NCBI GenBank assembly: GCA_029057255.1
Contig: JAICZO010000177.1
Coordinates: 1-13,364 of the forward strand
Reading direction: 5' to 3'
DNA from: Muribaculaceae bacterium
GTDB lineage: Bacteria > Bacteroidota > Bacteroidia > Bacteroidales > Muribaculaceae
Length of the DNA: 13,364 nt
This document shows positions 6,599 to 13,364 of this stretch, one piece after another. Position 1 is the first letter of the stretch. Each line of letters begins with the position of its first letter. Both the position numbers and the translations under genes were made by a program. The notes under the pieces were generated by a model. That model worked only from the letters and a program-made list of their open reading frames with translations, was not told the origin of the DNA and made no database searches.

Positions 6599-6626
6599 TT
6601 TGGCGAGCAGACGTGTTATAATTTCA
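6599..6626 (+). promoter_or_regulatory. Possible weak promoter for the LRR gene
   Basis: TTTG (6599-6602), 16 nt, TAATTTCA (6619-6626) resembles the Bacteroidetes consensus, but the spacing is short and the last two bases differ. It is the best candidate in the 214-bp divergent spacer between 6446 and 6661, which is otherwise AT-rich with no other recognisable element. Confidence 0.3.
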
Positions 6627-6660
6627 AATCACTCGAGAATACTACTCACAACTATTATTT

Positions 6661-7725
6661 ATGATTGATATGAAAAAGATCGCATTAATCCTTGCTGTAG
6701 CACTAAGTAGCGCAGCATGCTTCGCTCAAGTCAACAAAAGCGAACTCAAACAGCTTCAGAATTTCCTCGCACAGCCCGCTGAAAAGGGCGGCACAAACGC
6801 AGAGGCTCTGAAAATCACTAACGTCAAAGACCCCTCGACATGGGAAGGCGTCACTGTCGTCGGCAGACATGTCACCGAAATCAAATGGAAAGACAAGAAG
6901 CTCGCCGGCACCCTCGACCTCTCGGGATTCGCCGAGCTCAAGTCGGTCGACGTTTCCCGCAACGCTCTCTCGGCTGTGACATTCAAGGACGACGCAGCCC
7001 TCACCGAAATCAACGCTTCGCGTAACAAAATCACCGAAGTCGACCTCACAGGCTGTACAACCCTGACAAAGCTCGCCATCAACAACAACCGCATCGCCGA
7101 GTTTGCCGTCAGCGACCTGCCTGTCATCAAATCGATCAACGTGGCATCCAACCTCCTCTCAGGACTCGACCTGCAGGGCTCGCCCACTCTCGAGACCCTC
7201 AACTGCCAGAGCAACCATCTCGAGACCCTCTCGGTGACTGACTGCACGGCACTGAAAAACCTCTACTGCGGCTACAACAAGCTCACATCGCTCAACCTTG
7301 TAGGCACCACCAACCTGCAGAACCTCAACGTCGACAGCAACCGCATCACCAACATGATCGTGTCGAACCTGCCCGCGCTCGGAACATTCCTCTGCACCGA
7401 CAACAACATGAAGACCCTCGGCGTGCGCGAATGCAAGACACTGATGGACATCGTCTGCTCATACAACGACCTGACATCCTTCGAAGTCAGCAACTGCCCC
7501 AACGTAGTCTTCATCGACTGCTCATACAACGACCTCACCCAGCTTACACTCTCCAACCAGACATTCCTGCAGCGCCTGCTCTGCAACAACAACGAGCTGA
7601 CAATGCTTGACGTAAGCTTCGACCAGGCTCTTACATACATCAACTGCCGCTTCAACATGATCACCGACCTCCGCACAATAGCATGCCCCAACCTCCGCAT
7701 GATAGCCTGCCAGTGGAACTACTGA
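6661..7725 (+). CDS. Secreted leucine-rich-repeat protein with twelve 21-residue repeats
   Basis: The 354-residue protein has a signal peptide (MKKIALILAVALSSAACFA, cleaved before Gln23); ATG 6670 is an equally good start. Residues 23-85 form a non-repetitive cap (NKSELKQLQNFLAQPAEKGG; TWEGVTVVGRHVTEIKWKDK). From Asp86 to residue 337 there are twelve repeats of exactly 21 residues, pattern xLxxCxxLxxLxCxxNxLTxL, followed by a 17-residue partial repeat that ends the protein. From repeat 5 a cysteine occupies the position before xxN in all but one repeat, suggesting a Cys ladder along one face. No C-terminal cap, sorting domain or anchor is visible. Such proteins usually bind other proteins; the partner is unknown. 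Codons end almost always in C, which hints at strong expression. The gene stands alone between a divergent spacer and a terminator. Confidence 0.88.
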   Translation: MIDMKKIALILAVALSSAACFAQVNKSELKQLQNFLAQPAEKGGTNAEALKITNVKDPSTWEGVTVVGRHVTEIKWKDKKLAGTLDLSGFAELKSVDVSRNALSAVTFKDDAALTEINASRNKITEVDLTGCTTLTKLAINNNRIAEFAVSDLPVIKSINVASNLLSGLDLQGSPTLETLNCQSNHLETLSVTDCTALKNLYCGYNKLTSLNLVGTTNLQNLNVDSNRITNMIVSNLPALGTFLCTDNNMKTLGVRECKTLMDIVCSYNDLTSFEVSNCPNVVFIDCSYNDLTQLTLSNQTFLQRLLCNNNELTMLDVSFDQALTYINCRFNMITDLRTIACPNLRMIACQWNY

Positions 7726-7800
7726 TCTGAAGCCTGCTCCCGTAATCATAACCAAAATCTTCAGAAAATGCGATAATACGATCTGAATAACTCCCCCCCC

Positions 7801-7844
7801 GGCGGGGCACCAAAGCGACCAAGCTGCGGTGCCCCGCCTTTTTT
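7801..7844 (+). terminator. Intrinsic terminator of the LRR gene
   Basis: ggcggggcacc (7801-7811) pairs perfectly with ggtgccccgcc (7828-7838) around a 16-nt loop, and six T (7839-7844) follow. It lies 75 bp after the LRR stop codon. A run of eight C (7793-7800) abuts the left arm. Confidence 0.92.
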
Positions 7845-7878
7845 CTACATAGCGGAGCGGCACAATTCGGTGTCATTT

Positions 7879-7910
7879 TTTGCTGTATGCCGAAAATTTC
7901 GCTAAATTTG
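7879..7910 (+). promoter_or_regulatory. Consensus Bacteroidetes promoter for the floA-cstA operon
   Basis: TTTG (7879-7882), 20 nt, TAAATTTG (7903-7910) matches the consensus exactly. Transcription should start near 7917, leaving a leader of about 15 nt before the ATG at 7932. No terminator or second promoter is visible from here to the right edge, so this is probably the operon promoter. Confidence 0.82.
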
Positions 7911-7931
7911 TAGTCGAAAGCATACCCATAT

Positions 7932-9359
7932 ATGACACTCAGAAAATTAATACTCACCATATCTGCGGCGGCATGCTGCCTGACGGCTCTCGCGGGGCCG
8001 GTCGATGACGCCCGCAAGCTGTACGCCGACGGCAAATACGACGCCGTCATCGAGAAGCTGAAGCCGGTGGTAAAGCGCACGCCCAAAGACGGCAACGCTA
8101 CTTTTTTCCTCGGCGCGTCATACTACGCTCTCGGCAACACCGACGACGCCCGTCAGCCGCTGACGGTAGCCGAATCGCGCGGAGTGCCCGAGGCTTCGAG
8201 AATGCTCGCCGAAATGTCGCTCGACAGATACGACACCGAGGCCGCACGACTGCACATCGAGAAATGGGAGACCTCGCTTCAGAAACAGAAGAAAAGCATA
8301 CCCGACAGCCACGCCGAGCTGACATCGAGGCTCGTCATGATGAGCAACATGCTCGAGCGCGTCGAGAAAATCGAAGTCCTCGACTCGATAACGGTCGACC
8401 GTGCCACGTTCTTCAACGCATACATGCTCTCGCCGACGGCCGGACGCATCCTGCCGCCCGACGCCGTCAGCCGCATCGGTGCCGGCAACACAAGCTCGGA
8501 GCTGTCGACAGCATACATCCCCGAGAACAACAGCGAGATAATATGGGCCGCCACCGACAGCACCGGGCTCTACCGCCTCTATGGCGCCGACATCCTCGAT
8601 GACGGCACCGTGGACCACTCGGCGCCCCTCGACAACAGTCTCGGCGACGGTGGCGACGCACGCTACCCCTTCCTCATGCCCGACGGCATGACTCTCTACT
8701 TCGCCGCCAACGGCAACGGCTCGCTCGGAGGATACGACATCTTCATGACACGGCGGTCGGAAGGCGACGACGGCCGCGAATACTTCCAGCCTCAGAACGT
8801 CGGCATGCCCTACAACTCCCCCTATGACGACTACCTGCTCGCTATCGACGAGGCATCGGGCCTCGGCTGGTGGGCGACAGACCGCAACCGCATCCCCGAC
8901 AAAGTGACCATCTACATTTTCGCCCCGTCGCAGATGCGTGTCAACGCCGACCCATCCGACCCCGACATCGAGGCTCTCGCCCGCCTGTCGGACATATCGC
9001 TCACCCAGCGCCCCGACGTCGACTATAAGGAGCTGCTGGCATCGAAGCTGCCGGCACGCGACGCATCGGGCGAAACCATAGCCGCCTCACCGCGCTTCAT
9101 GCTCGACATGGGCAACGGCAAGGTGTACTCGTCGCTGTCAGACTTCCGCAACGACCGCGCCCGCAGCGCAATGCTCGAGGCGCTCGCCGCCGAGGCATCG
9201 CTCCGCAAGCACCTCCTCAAGGAGAACGAGCTGCGCGAGCGCTACCGCAAGGGCGACCGCTCGGTGGCCGACGCAATACTCGACTCTGAACGCGAGACCA
9301 CACGCCTGCGCGAGCGCATCCGCTCGCAGCGCAACGCCGCAGTGCGTCAGGAACGATAA
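7932..9359 (+). CDS. Exported TPR and PD40 beta-propeller protein
   Basis: The 475-residue product starts with a signal peptide (MTLRKLILTISAAACCLTALA). Residues 22-105 read as TPR-like helices (ARKLYADGKYDAVIEKLKPV, then ATFFLGASYYALGNTDDARQ). The middle holds WD40-like PD40 blades: IPENNSEIIWAATDSTGLYR, then DARYPFLMPDGMTLYFAANG from Asp242, then GGYDIFMTRR and NVGMPYNSPYDDYLLAID. Residues 415-475 are a highly charged helix. This TPR-PD40 layout is seen in Bacteroidetes periplasmic proteins, some with an OmpA-like domain and some, such as PorE, linked to secretion; no OmpA domain is present here. It probably serves as a periplasmic scaffold. It leads the operon, with floA 33 nt downstream. 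Confidence 0.82.
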   Translation: MTLRKLILTISAAACCLTALAGPVDDARKLYADGKYDAVIEKLKPVVKRTPKDGNATFFLGASYYALGNTDDARQPLTVAESRGVPEASRMLAEMSLDRYDTEAARLHIEKWETSLQKQKKSIPDSHAELTSRLVMMSNMLERVEKIEVLDSITVDRATFFNAYMLSPTAGRILPPDAVSRIGAGNTSSELSTAYIPENNSEIIWAATDSTGLYRLYGADILDDGTVDHSAPLDNSLGDGGDARYPFLMPDGMTLYFAANGNGSLGGYDIFMTRRSEGDDGREYFQPQNVGMPYNSPYDDYLLAIDEASGLGWWATDRNRIPDKVTIYIFAPSQMRVNADPSDPDIEALARLSDISLTQRPDVDYKELLASKLPARDASGETIAASPRFMLDMGNGKVYSSLSDFRNDRARSAMLEALAAEASLRKHLLKENELRERYRKGDRSVADAILDSERETTRLRERIRSQRNAAVRQER

Positions 9360-9392
9360 CAAGCTCAAAAAACCAATTAATACCACAATACA

Positions 9393-10376
9393 ATGCAGGT
9401 AACAACATTAATAATCATCGCCATAGCAGCGGTTCTGCTGATAGTATTCTTCTACTACTGCCCCTTCTTCCTGTGGATTTCGGCGCGAGTCAGCGGCGTG
9501 CGCATATCCCTGTTGCAACTCGTGCTGATGCGCATCCGTCAGGTGCCCGCAAGCGTCATCGTGCGCGCCATGATTGAGGCACACAAGGCCGGCCTCAAAG
9601 ACGTCACCCGCGACGACCTCGAGGCCCACTACCTCGCCGGAGGTAACGTCGAGCGTGTCGTCCACGCCCTCGTGTCGGCATCGAAAGCAAACATCGACCT
9701 CGGCTTCAAGATGGCCACAGCCATCGACCTTGCAGGCCGCGACGTCTTCCAGGCCGTGCAGATGAGTGTCAACCCCAAGGTCATCGACACTCCCCCCGTG
9801 ACCGCCGTGGCCAAAGACGGCATCCAGCTTATAGCCAAGGCCCGCGTGACAGTACGCGCCAACATACGCCAGCTCGTGGGCGGCGCCGGCGAAGACACCG
9901 TCCTGGCCCGCGTAGGCGAAGGCATCGTATCGTCGATCGGTTCGTCCGAGAGCCACAAGCAGGTGCTCGAGAACCCCGACTCAATCTCCAAGGTAGTGCT
10001 CCGCAAAGGTCTTGACTCGGGCACCGCATTCGAGATTCTCTCTATCGACATCGCCGACATCGACATAGGCCGCAACATCGGCGCATCTCTCCAGATTGAC
10101 CAGGCTCAGGCCGACAAGAACATCGCCCAGGCAAAGGCCGAAGAGCGCCGCGCTATGGCTATCGCACGCGAGCAGGAGATGAAAGCTCTCGCTCAGGAAG
10201 CGCGCGCCAAGGTCATCGAGGCCGAGTGCGAGCTGCCCAAGGCTATGGCTCAGGCATTCCTCAACGGCAACCTCGGCATAATGGACTACTACCGCATGCG
10301 CAACATGGAGGCTGACACTTCGATGCGCCAGGCACTCGGCAACAACCCCACCGAAACGCCCGAGATAAACGAATGA
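9393..10376 (+). CDS. floA: Flotillin-like protein FloA
   Basis: The 327-residue sequence matches the FloA (UPF0365) family along its length. It has an N-terminal membrane segment (residues 3-29, LIIIAIAAVLLIVFFYY...), the conserved ISARVSGVRISLLQLVLMR, then VPASVIVRAMIEAHKAGL, then AGGNVERVVHALVSASKANI. The SPFH-like core includes ATAIDLAGRDVFQAVQMSVN, then KARVTVRANIRQLVGGAGED, then VGEGIVSSIGSSESHKQVL. The Ala/Glu-rich coiled coil runs at about 231-285 (QAKAEERRAMAIAREQEMKA). FloA assembles into oligomers that organise ordered patches of inner membrane. Its stop overlaps the cstA start (ATGA, 10373-10376). The NfeD-family protein often encoded beside floA is not in this window; the TPR-PD40 gene takes that position. 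Confidence 0.96.
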   Translation: MQVTTLIIIAIAAVLLIVFFYYCPFFLWISARVSGVRISLLQLVLMRIRQVPASVIVRAMIEAHKAGLKDVTRDDLEAHYLAGGNVERVVHALVSASKANIDLGFKMATAIDLAGRDVFQAVQMSVNPKVIDTPPVTAVAKDGIQLIAKARVTVRANIRQLVGGAGEDTVLARVGEGIVSSIGSSESHKQVLENPDSISKVVLRKGLDSGTAFEILSIDIADIDIGRNIGASLQIDQAQADKNIAQAKAEERRAMAIAREQEMKALAQEARAKVIEAECELPKAMAQAFLNGNLGIMDYYRMRNMEADTSMRQALGNNPTETPEINE

Positions 10377-11821
10377 CAACCCTCCTGCTCTCCCTCTGCA
10401 TACTCGTCGGCGGATACTTCGTCTACGGCCTCATCGCCGAGAAAGTATTCGGCACCGACTACAACAGGCCCACGCCGGCTGTGACACGCCACGACGGCAT
10501 CGACTATATGCCGATGCCGACGTGGAAGGTGTTCCTGATTCAGTTCCTGAACATCGCGGGCCTCGGGCCCATCTTCGGCGCCATAATGGGCGTGATGTTC
10601 GGCCCGGCAGCATTCATATGGATTGTCGCCGGCACCATCTTCGGCGGCGCCGTCCACGACTTCATCTCCGCCATGATGTCGCTCCGTCATGACGGCGAGT
10701 CGCTGCCCGAGCTCGTCGGCCGCGAACTCGGACGTCCCGTCCGCAATGTCATCCGCACCGTCTCCACGATGCTGCTCATGCTCGTGGCCGCCGTCTTCGT
10801 CATCACCCCGGCGTCGCTCATCGCCGGCATGACACCCGACTGGGCCACGACGACATTCTGGATAGCAGTCATATTCATATATTATATGATGGCCACGCTG
10901 CTGCCGATCGACAAACTCATCGGCCGCTTCTATCCCGTCTTCGGCTTCGCACTGCTGTTTATGGCGGCAGGCCTGCTCGGAGTACTCCTCTTCGGAGGCC
11001 ACGCCATCCCCGACGGTTTTGCCGACGGTCTTCAGAACCGCCACCCGTCGGCCGAGAGCCATCCCGTCTTCCCGATGATGTTCATCAGCATAGCCTGCGG
11101 TGCCATATCGGGCTTCCACGCCACCCAGTCGCCCATGATGGCACGCTGCCTGAAGAGCGAGCGTCTGGCACGCCCGGTGTTCTACGGCGCGATGGTGGCC
11201 GAGGGCATTGTTGCCCTGATATGGGCTGCGGCGGCCATCACCTTCACCGGCGGCTACGAAGGCCTTGCCCACTACATGGCATCGCACAGCGGTGCCGGCG
11301 AACTCGTCCACGACATCTCTGTCGGCTGGCTCGGTTCGTTCGGAGGCATCCTCGCCCTGCTCGGCGTCATCGCCGCCCCCATCACCACGGGCGACACCGC
11401 CCTGCGCTCGGCCCGCCTCATCGTCGCCGACTTCCTCGGTGTCGGGCAGAGCCGACTGACCGGACGCCTCGCCGTGTCGCTGCCGCTGTTTGCCGTCACA
11501 TTCGGCCTCATGATGATAGACTTCAACGTCCTGTGGCGCTATTTCGCATGGACCAACCAGGTGCTTGCAGCATTCACCCTGTGGGCCGCCACGGTCTATC
11601 TCGCCCGTCACGGCAGGGCATACGTCCTCTGCCTCATACCTGCAATGTACATGACCGTCGTGACGGTCACATACATCCTTTTCGCCCCCTCGCCCGAAGG
11701 ATTCGGGCTGCCTATGGCGCTTGCCGCATCGACAGGCATCGCCACCGCTGTCATCTGCCTTGCACTCTTTGCCCGGCGCCTGCGCGCGGGCTTCGCTCAG
11801 GGCAATGTCTTGAGAAACTGA
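10373..11821 (+). CDS. cstA: Carbon starvation protein A family transporter, short form
   Basis: The 482-residue membrane protein has the CstA signatures: YNRPTPAVTRHDGIDYMP near residue 30, then QFLNIAGLGPIFGAIMGVMF, GGAVHDF and FHATQSPMMARCLKSE (HATQSP from His249), then PITTGDTALRSARLIVADFL from Pro336, and FNVLWRYFAWTNQ. About 13 hydrophobic segments are visible. E. coli CstA has about 700 residues; this shorter form lacks the extra C-terminal part, as I recall other Bacteroidetes members do, and it ends naturally. In enterobacteria CstA imports pyruvate and has been linked to peptide uptake; the substrate here is unknown. Start and floA stop overlap by 4 bp, and the PHP phosphatase starts 4 nt after the stop. 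Confidence 0.93.
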   Translation: MTTLLLSLCILVGGYFVYGLIAEKVFGTDYNRPTPAVTRHDGIDYMPMPTWKVFLIQFLNIAGLGPIFGAIMGVMFGPAAFIWIVAGTIFGGAVHDFISAMMSLRHDGESLPELVGRELGRPVRNVIRTVSTMLLMLVAAVFVITPASLIAGMTPDWATTTFWIAVIFIYYMMATLLPIDKLIGRFYPVFGFALLFMAAGLLGVLLFGGHAIPDGFADGLQNRHPSAESHPVFPMMFISIACGAISGFHATQSPMMARCLKSERLARPVFYGAMVAEGIVALIWAAAAITFTGGYEGLAHYMASHSGAGELVHDISVGWLGSFGGILALLGVIAAPITTGDTALRSARLIVADFLGVGQSRLTGRLAVSLPLFAVTFGLMMIDFNVLWRYFAWTNQVLAAFTLWAATVYLARHGRAYVLCLIPAMYMTVVTVTYILFAPSPEGFGLPMALAASTGIATAVICLALFARRLRAGFAQGNVLRN

Positions 11822-11825
11822 TTAT

Positions 11826-12650
11826 ATGGATTTCAAGGATATAATATCACGCACTCGCAAATATAACTTTCACAGCCACACACAGTTCTGCGACGGCCGC
11901 GCCCCGATGGACGAGATGGCCGCCGCCGCTGTGAAGTGCGGCATGCTCCACTACGGCTTCACACCGCACAGCCCGACCGACGTCGAGTCGCCCTGCAACA
12001 TGAGCCACGACAACGTCGACCGCTACTTCGAGGAAGTCGACAGGCTGCGCCGCACGCCGGCGCTGTCGGCCTGCACCTTCTACCGCGGCATGGAGATCGA
12101 CTATATCGGCCCCGACTGCGGCCCTGCATCGCCCTACTACCGCGGCCTCGGCCTTGACTACTGCATAGGCTCGGTGCACTTCATACCCTCGCAGAGCGGC
12201 GAGCCTGTCGACATCGACGGCCACTTCGATGCTTTCAAGCGCAAGATGCGCGACTTCTTCCGCGGCGACATTGACTATGTGGTCGAAACCTACTTCGCGC
12301 AGTCGCGGGCTATGATAGAAGCCGGCGGCTTCGACATCCTCGGCCACTTCGACAAGGTCGGGCAGAACGCCTCCTACTTCGCCCCCGGCATCGAGGGCGG
12401 CAGTCACTACATCAGCTGCGTCAACACTTTGGTCGACATGATAACCGACCGCGGGCTGACCATAGAGCTGAACACCAAGGCGCGCGTCGAGCACGGCCGC
12501 TTCTTCCCCTCCGACAATCTCCTGCCACGACTCGCCAAGACGGGCGTGACAATACTCGTCAACAGCGACGCCCACCGTCCCGACAGGATAGAGTCGTCGC
12601 GCGACGAGGCTTTTGCCATACTTGACCGACTCGGATATGCGACCGCTTGA
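11826..12650 (+). CDS. Histidinol-phosphatase of the PHP family
   Basis: The 274-residue protein has the PHP metal-binding blocks in order: NFHSHTQFCDG (His16, His18, Asp23), GFTPHSP (His48), YRGMEIDYI (Glu90), GSVHF (His118), DILGHFDKVG (His174) and LVNSDAH (Asp248, His250). The layout matches monofunctional histidinol-phosphatase (HisJ/HisK type), which removes phosphate from L-histidinol phosphate in histidine synthesis, in the cytoplasm, with a cluster of metal ions. No other his gene is in the window, so the substrate assignment rests on family similarity; another phosphoester is possible. Its last 14 bp overlap the next gene's start in another frame. Confidence 0.88.
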   Translation: MDFKDIISRTRKYNFHSHTQFCDGRAPMDEMAAAAVKCGMLHYGFTPHSPTDVESPCNMSHDNVDRYFEEVDRLRRTPALSACTFYRGMEIDYIGPDCGPASPYYRGLGLDYCIGSVHFIPSQSGEPVDIDGHFDAFKRKMRDFFRGDIDYVVETYFAQSRAMIEAGGFDILGHFDKVGQNASYFAPGIEGGSHYISCVNTLVDMITDRGLTIELNTKARVEHGRFFPSDNLLPRLAKTGVTILVNSDAHRPDRIESSRDEAFAILDRLGYATA

Positions 12651-13364
12651 ACTGCTTGCCCCCGCCCGCGACGCCGCCATAGGGCGCATCGCCATACTCG
12701 CCGGCGCCGACGCCGTCTACATCGGCGCCCCTGCTTTCGGCGCACGTGCCGCCGCCACCAACGACATCGAGTCGATAGCCGGGCTGACGGCTTTCGCCCA
12801 CCGTTTCCGCGCCAAGGTCTATGTGACGATGAACACCATCATCTACGACAGCGAGATCGACCAGGCACGCGACATGGTGTGGCAGCTCTACGCCGCCGGT
12901 GTCGACGCTCTCATCGTGCAGGACATGGCATACCTGATGATGGACCTGCCGCCGATAGCCCTGCACGCAAGCACCCAGTGCGACATCCGCACGCCCGAGA
13001 AGGCACGCCGCCTCGCAAGAGCCGGATTCTCTCAGCTCGTGCTGCCGCGCGAGTTCTCGCTCAGTCAGATTGCCGAAGCAAGGCAGGCAGCGGGAATTCC
13101 GGTCGAAATATTCGTCCACGGCGCCCTGTGCGTGAGCTACAGCGGTGACTGCCAGGCCGGATTCATGGCCATGGGCCGAAGCGCCAACCGCGGCGAGTGC
13201 CCGCAGATGTGCCGTCTGCCCTACGAGCTGACCGACGCGGCCGGAAACGCCGTCGGTCCCGAGAAACACTACCTGTCGCTGCGCGACCTCAACCGCATGG
13301 AGAACCTCGGCGAACTCGCCGACGCCGGAGCGTCGTCGTTCAAAATCGAGGGGCGCCTTAAAGA
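12637..13364 (+). CDS. Peptidase U32 family protein (RlhA/TrhP/UbiU relatives), 3' end outside the window
   Basis: I read the start at ATG 12637, inside the end of the PHP gene; 242 codons are open to the window edge with no stop. It begins MRPLELLAPARDAAIGRIAI, then LAGADAVYIGAPAFGAR, the usual N-terminus of the family. The family signature follows: FVHGALCVSYSGDCQAG, then GRSANRGECPQMCRLPY, with Cys165, Cys172, Cys188 and Cys192. FKIEGRLK sits at the edge. Members studied in bacteria use clustered cysteines for an iron-sulphur centre and act in RNA hydroxylation (RlhA, TrhP) or ubiquinone hydroxylation (UbiU/UbiV) instead of proteolysis. An RNA hydroxylation role is more plausible here because Bacteroidales use menaquinone. 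Which subfamily it belongs to depends on the missing C-terminal part. Confidence 0.9.
   Translation, partial: MRPLELLAPARDAAIGRIAILAGADAVYIGAPAFGARAAATNDIESIAGLTAFAHRFRAKVYVTMNTIIYDSEIDQARDMVWQLYAAGVDALIVQDMAYLMMDLPPIALHASTQCDIRTPEKARRLARAGFSQLVLPREFSLSQIAEARQAAGIPVEIFVHGALCVSYSGDCQAGFMAMGRSANRGECPQMCRLPYELTDAAGNAVGPEKHYLSLRDLNRMENLGELADAGASSFKIEGRLK

Noticed and set aside
10289..11611. 440-codon open frame on the minus strand opposite floA and cstA
   Set aside because: It is antisense to clear CstA coding sequence, rich in His, Glu, Arg and Gly with no recognisable domain or hydrophobic core. Long antisense frames are expected in GC-rich genes.
12559..13269. 236-codon open frame on the minus strand at the right edge
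   Set aside because: Antisense to the U32 family gene, which carries the family cysteine signature on the plus strand.

Overview
The window looks like chromosomal DNA from a GC-rich member of the Bacteroidales, probably Muribaculaceae-like. The order rests on three promoters matching the Bacteroidetes consensus (TTTG, 19-20 nt, TAnnTTTG), the near absence of Shine-Dalgarno sites, and the protein families present (PQQ-propeller phosphoesterase, TPR-PD40 lipid-facing/periplasmic type protein, short CstA, FloA). The family is my inference from GC content and gene style.

Left edge (1-680): the 5' part of a coiled-coil reading frame runs leftwards off the window and is broken by a seven-G tract right after its best start. 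Next comes a perfect stem-loop terminator, then tRNA-Gln(CUG) on the minus strand with a consensus promoter. A gene-free stretch follows, holding repeated T/A tracts, an 18-bp perfect AT palindrome and a consensus promoter facing right.

Transport operon (680-4093, plus strand): a DUF805 membrane protein, then a lipoprotein substrate-binding protein, a FecCD/BtuC permease and an ATPase. Junctions are TAATG, ATGA and a 2-nt gap, so the four are one unit. Together they form a BtuFCD-type importer for a corrinoid, haem or ferric siderophore; the sequence does not settle which.

Minus-strand pair (6446 to 4087): a secreted metallophosphoesterase fused to a PQQ-like beta-propeller, then, joined by TAATG, a 172-residue protein that reads like a short-chain dehydrogenase/reductase with its cofactor glycines and catalytic core missing. 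Its end overlaps the end of the transport ATPase by 7 bp.

Monocistronic gene (6661-7844): a secreted leucine-rich-repeat protein made of twelve exact 21-residue repeats, ended by a strong intrinsic terminator.

Second operon (7879 to the right edge, plus strand): from one perfect promoter run a TPR-PD40 periplasmic protein, the flotillin-like FloA, a short CstA transporter, a PHP-type histidinol-phosphatase and a peptidase U32 family protein cut by the window end. Gaps are 33 nt, then -4, +4 and -14 nt.

I did not find a CRISPR array, an insertion sequence, a phage or an obvious new defence system. The most unusual items are the reduced SDR-like protein coupled to the phosphoesterase-propeller fusion, the G7-interrupted frame beside the tRNA, and the regular LRR protein.
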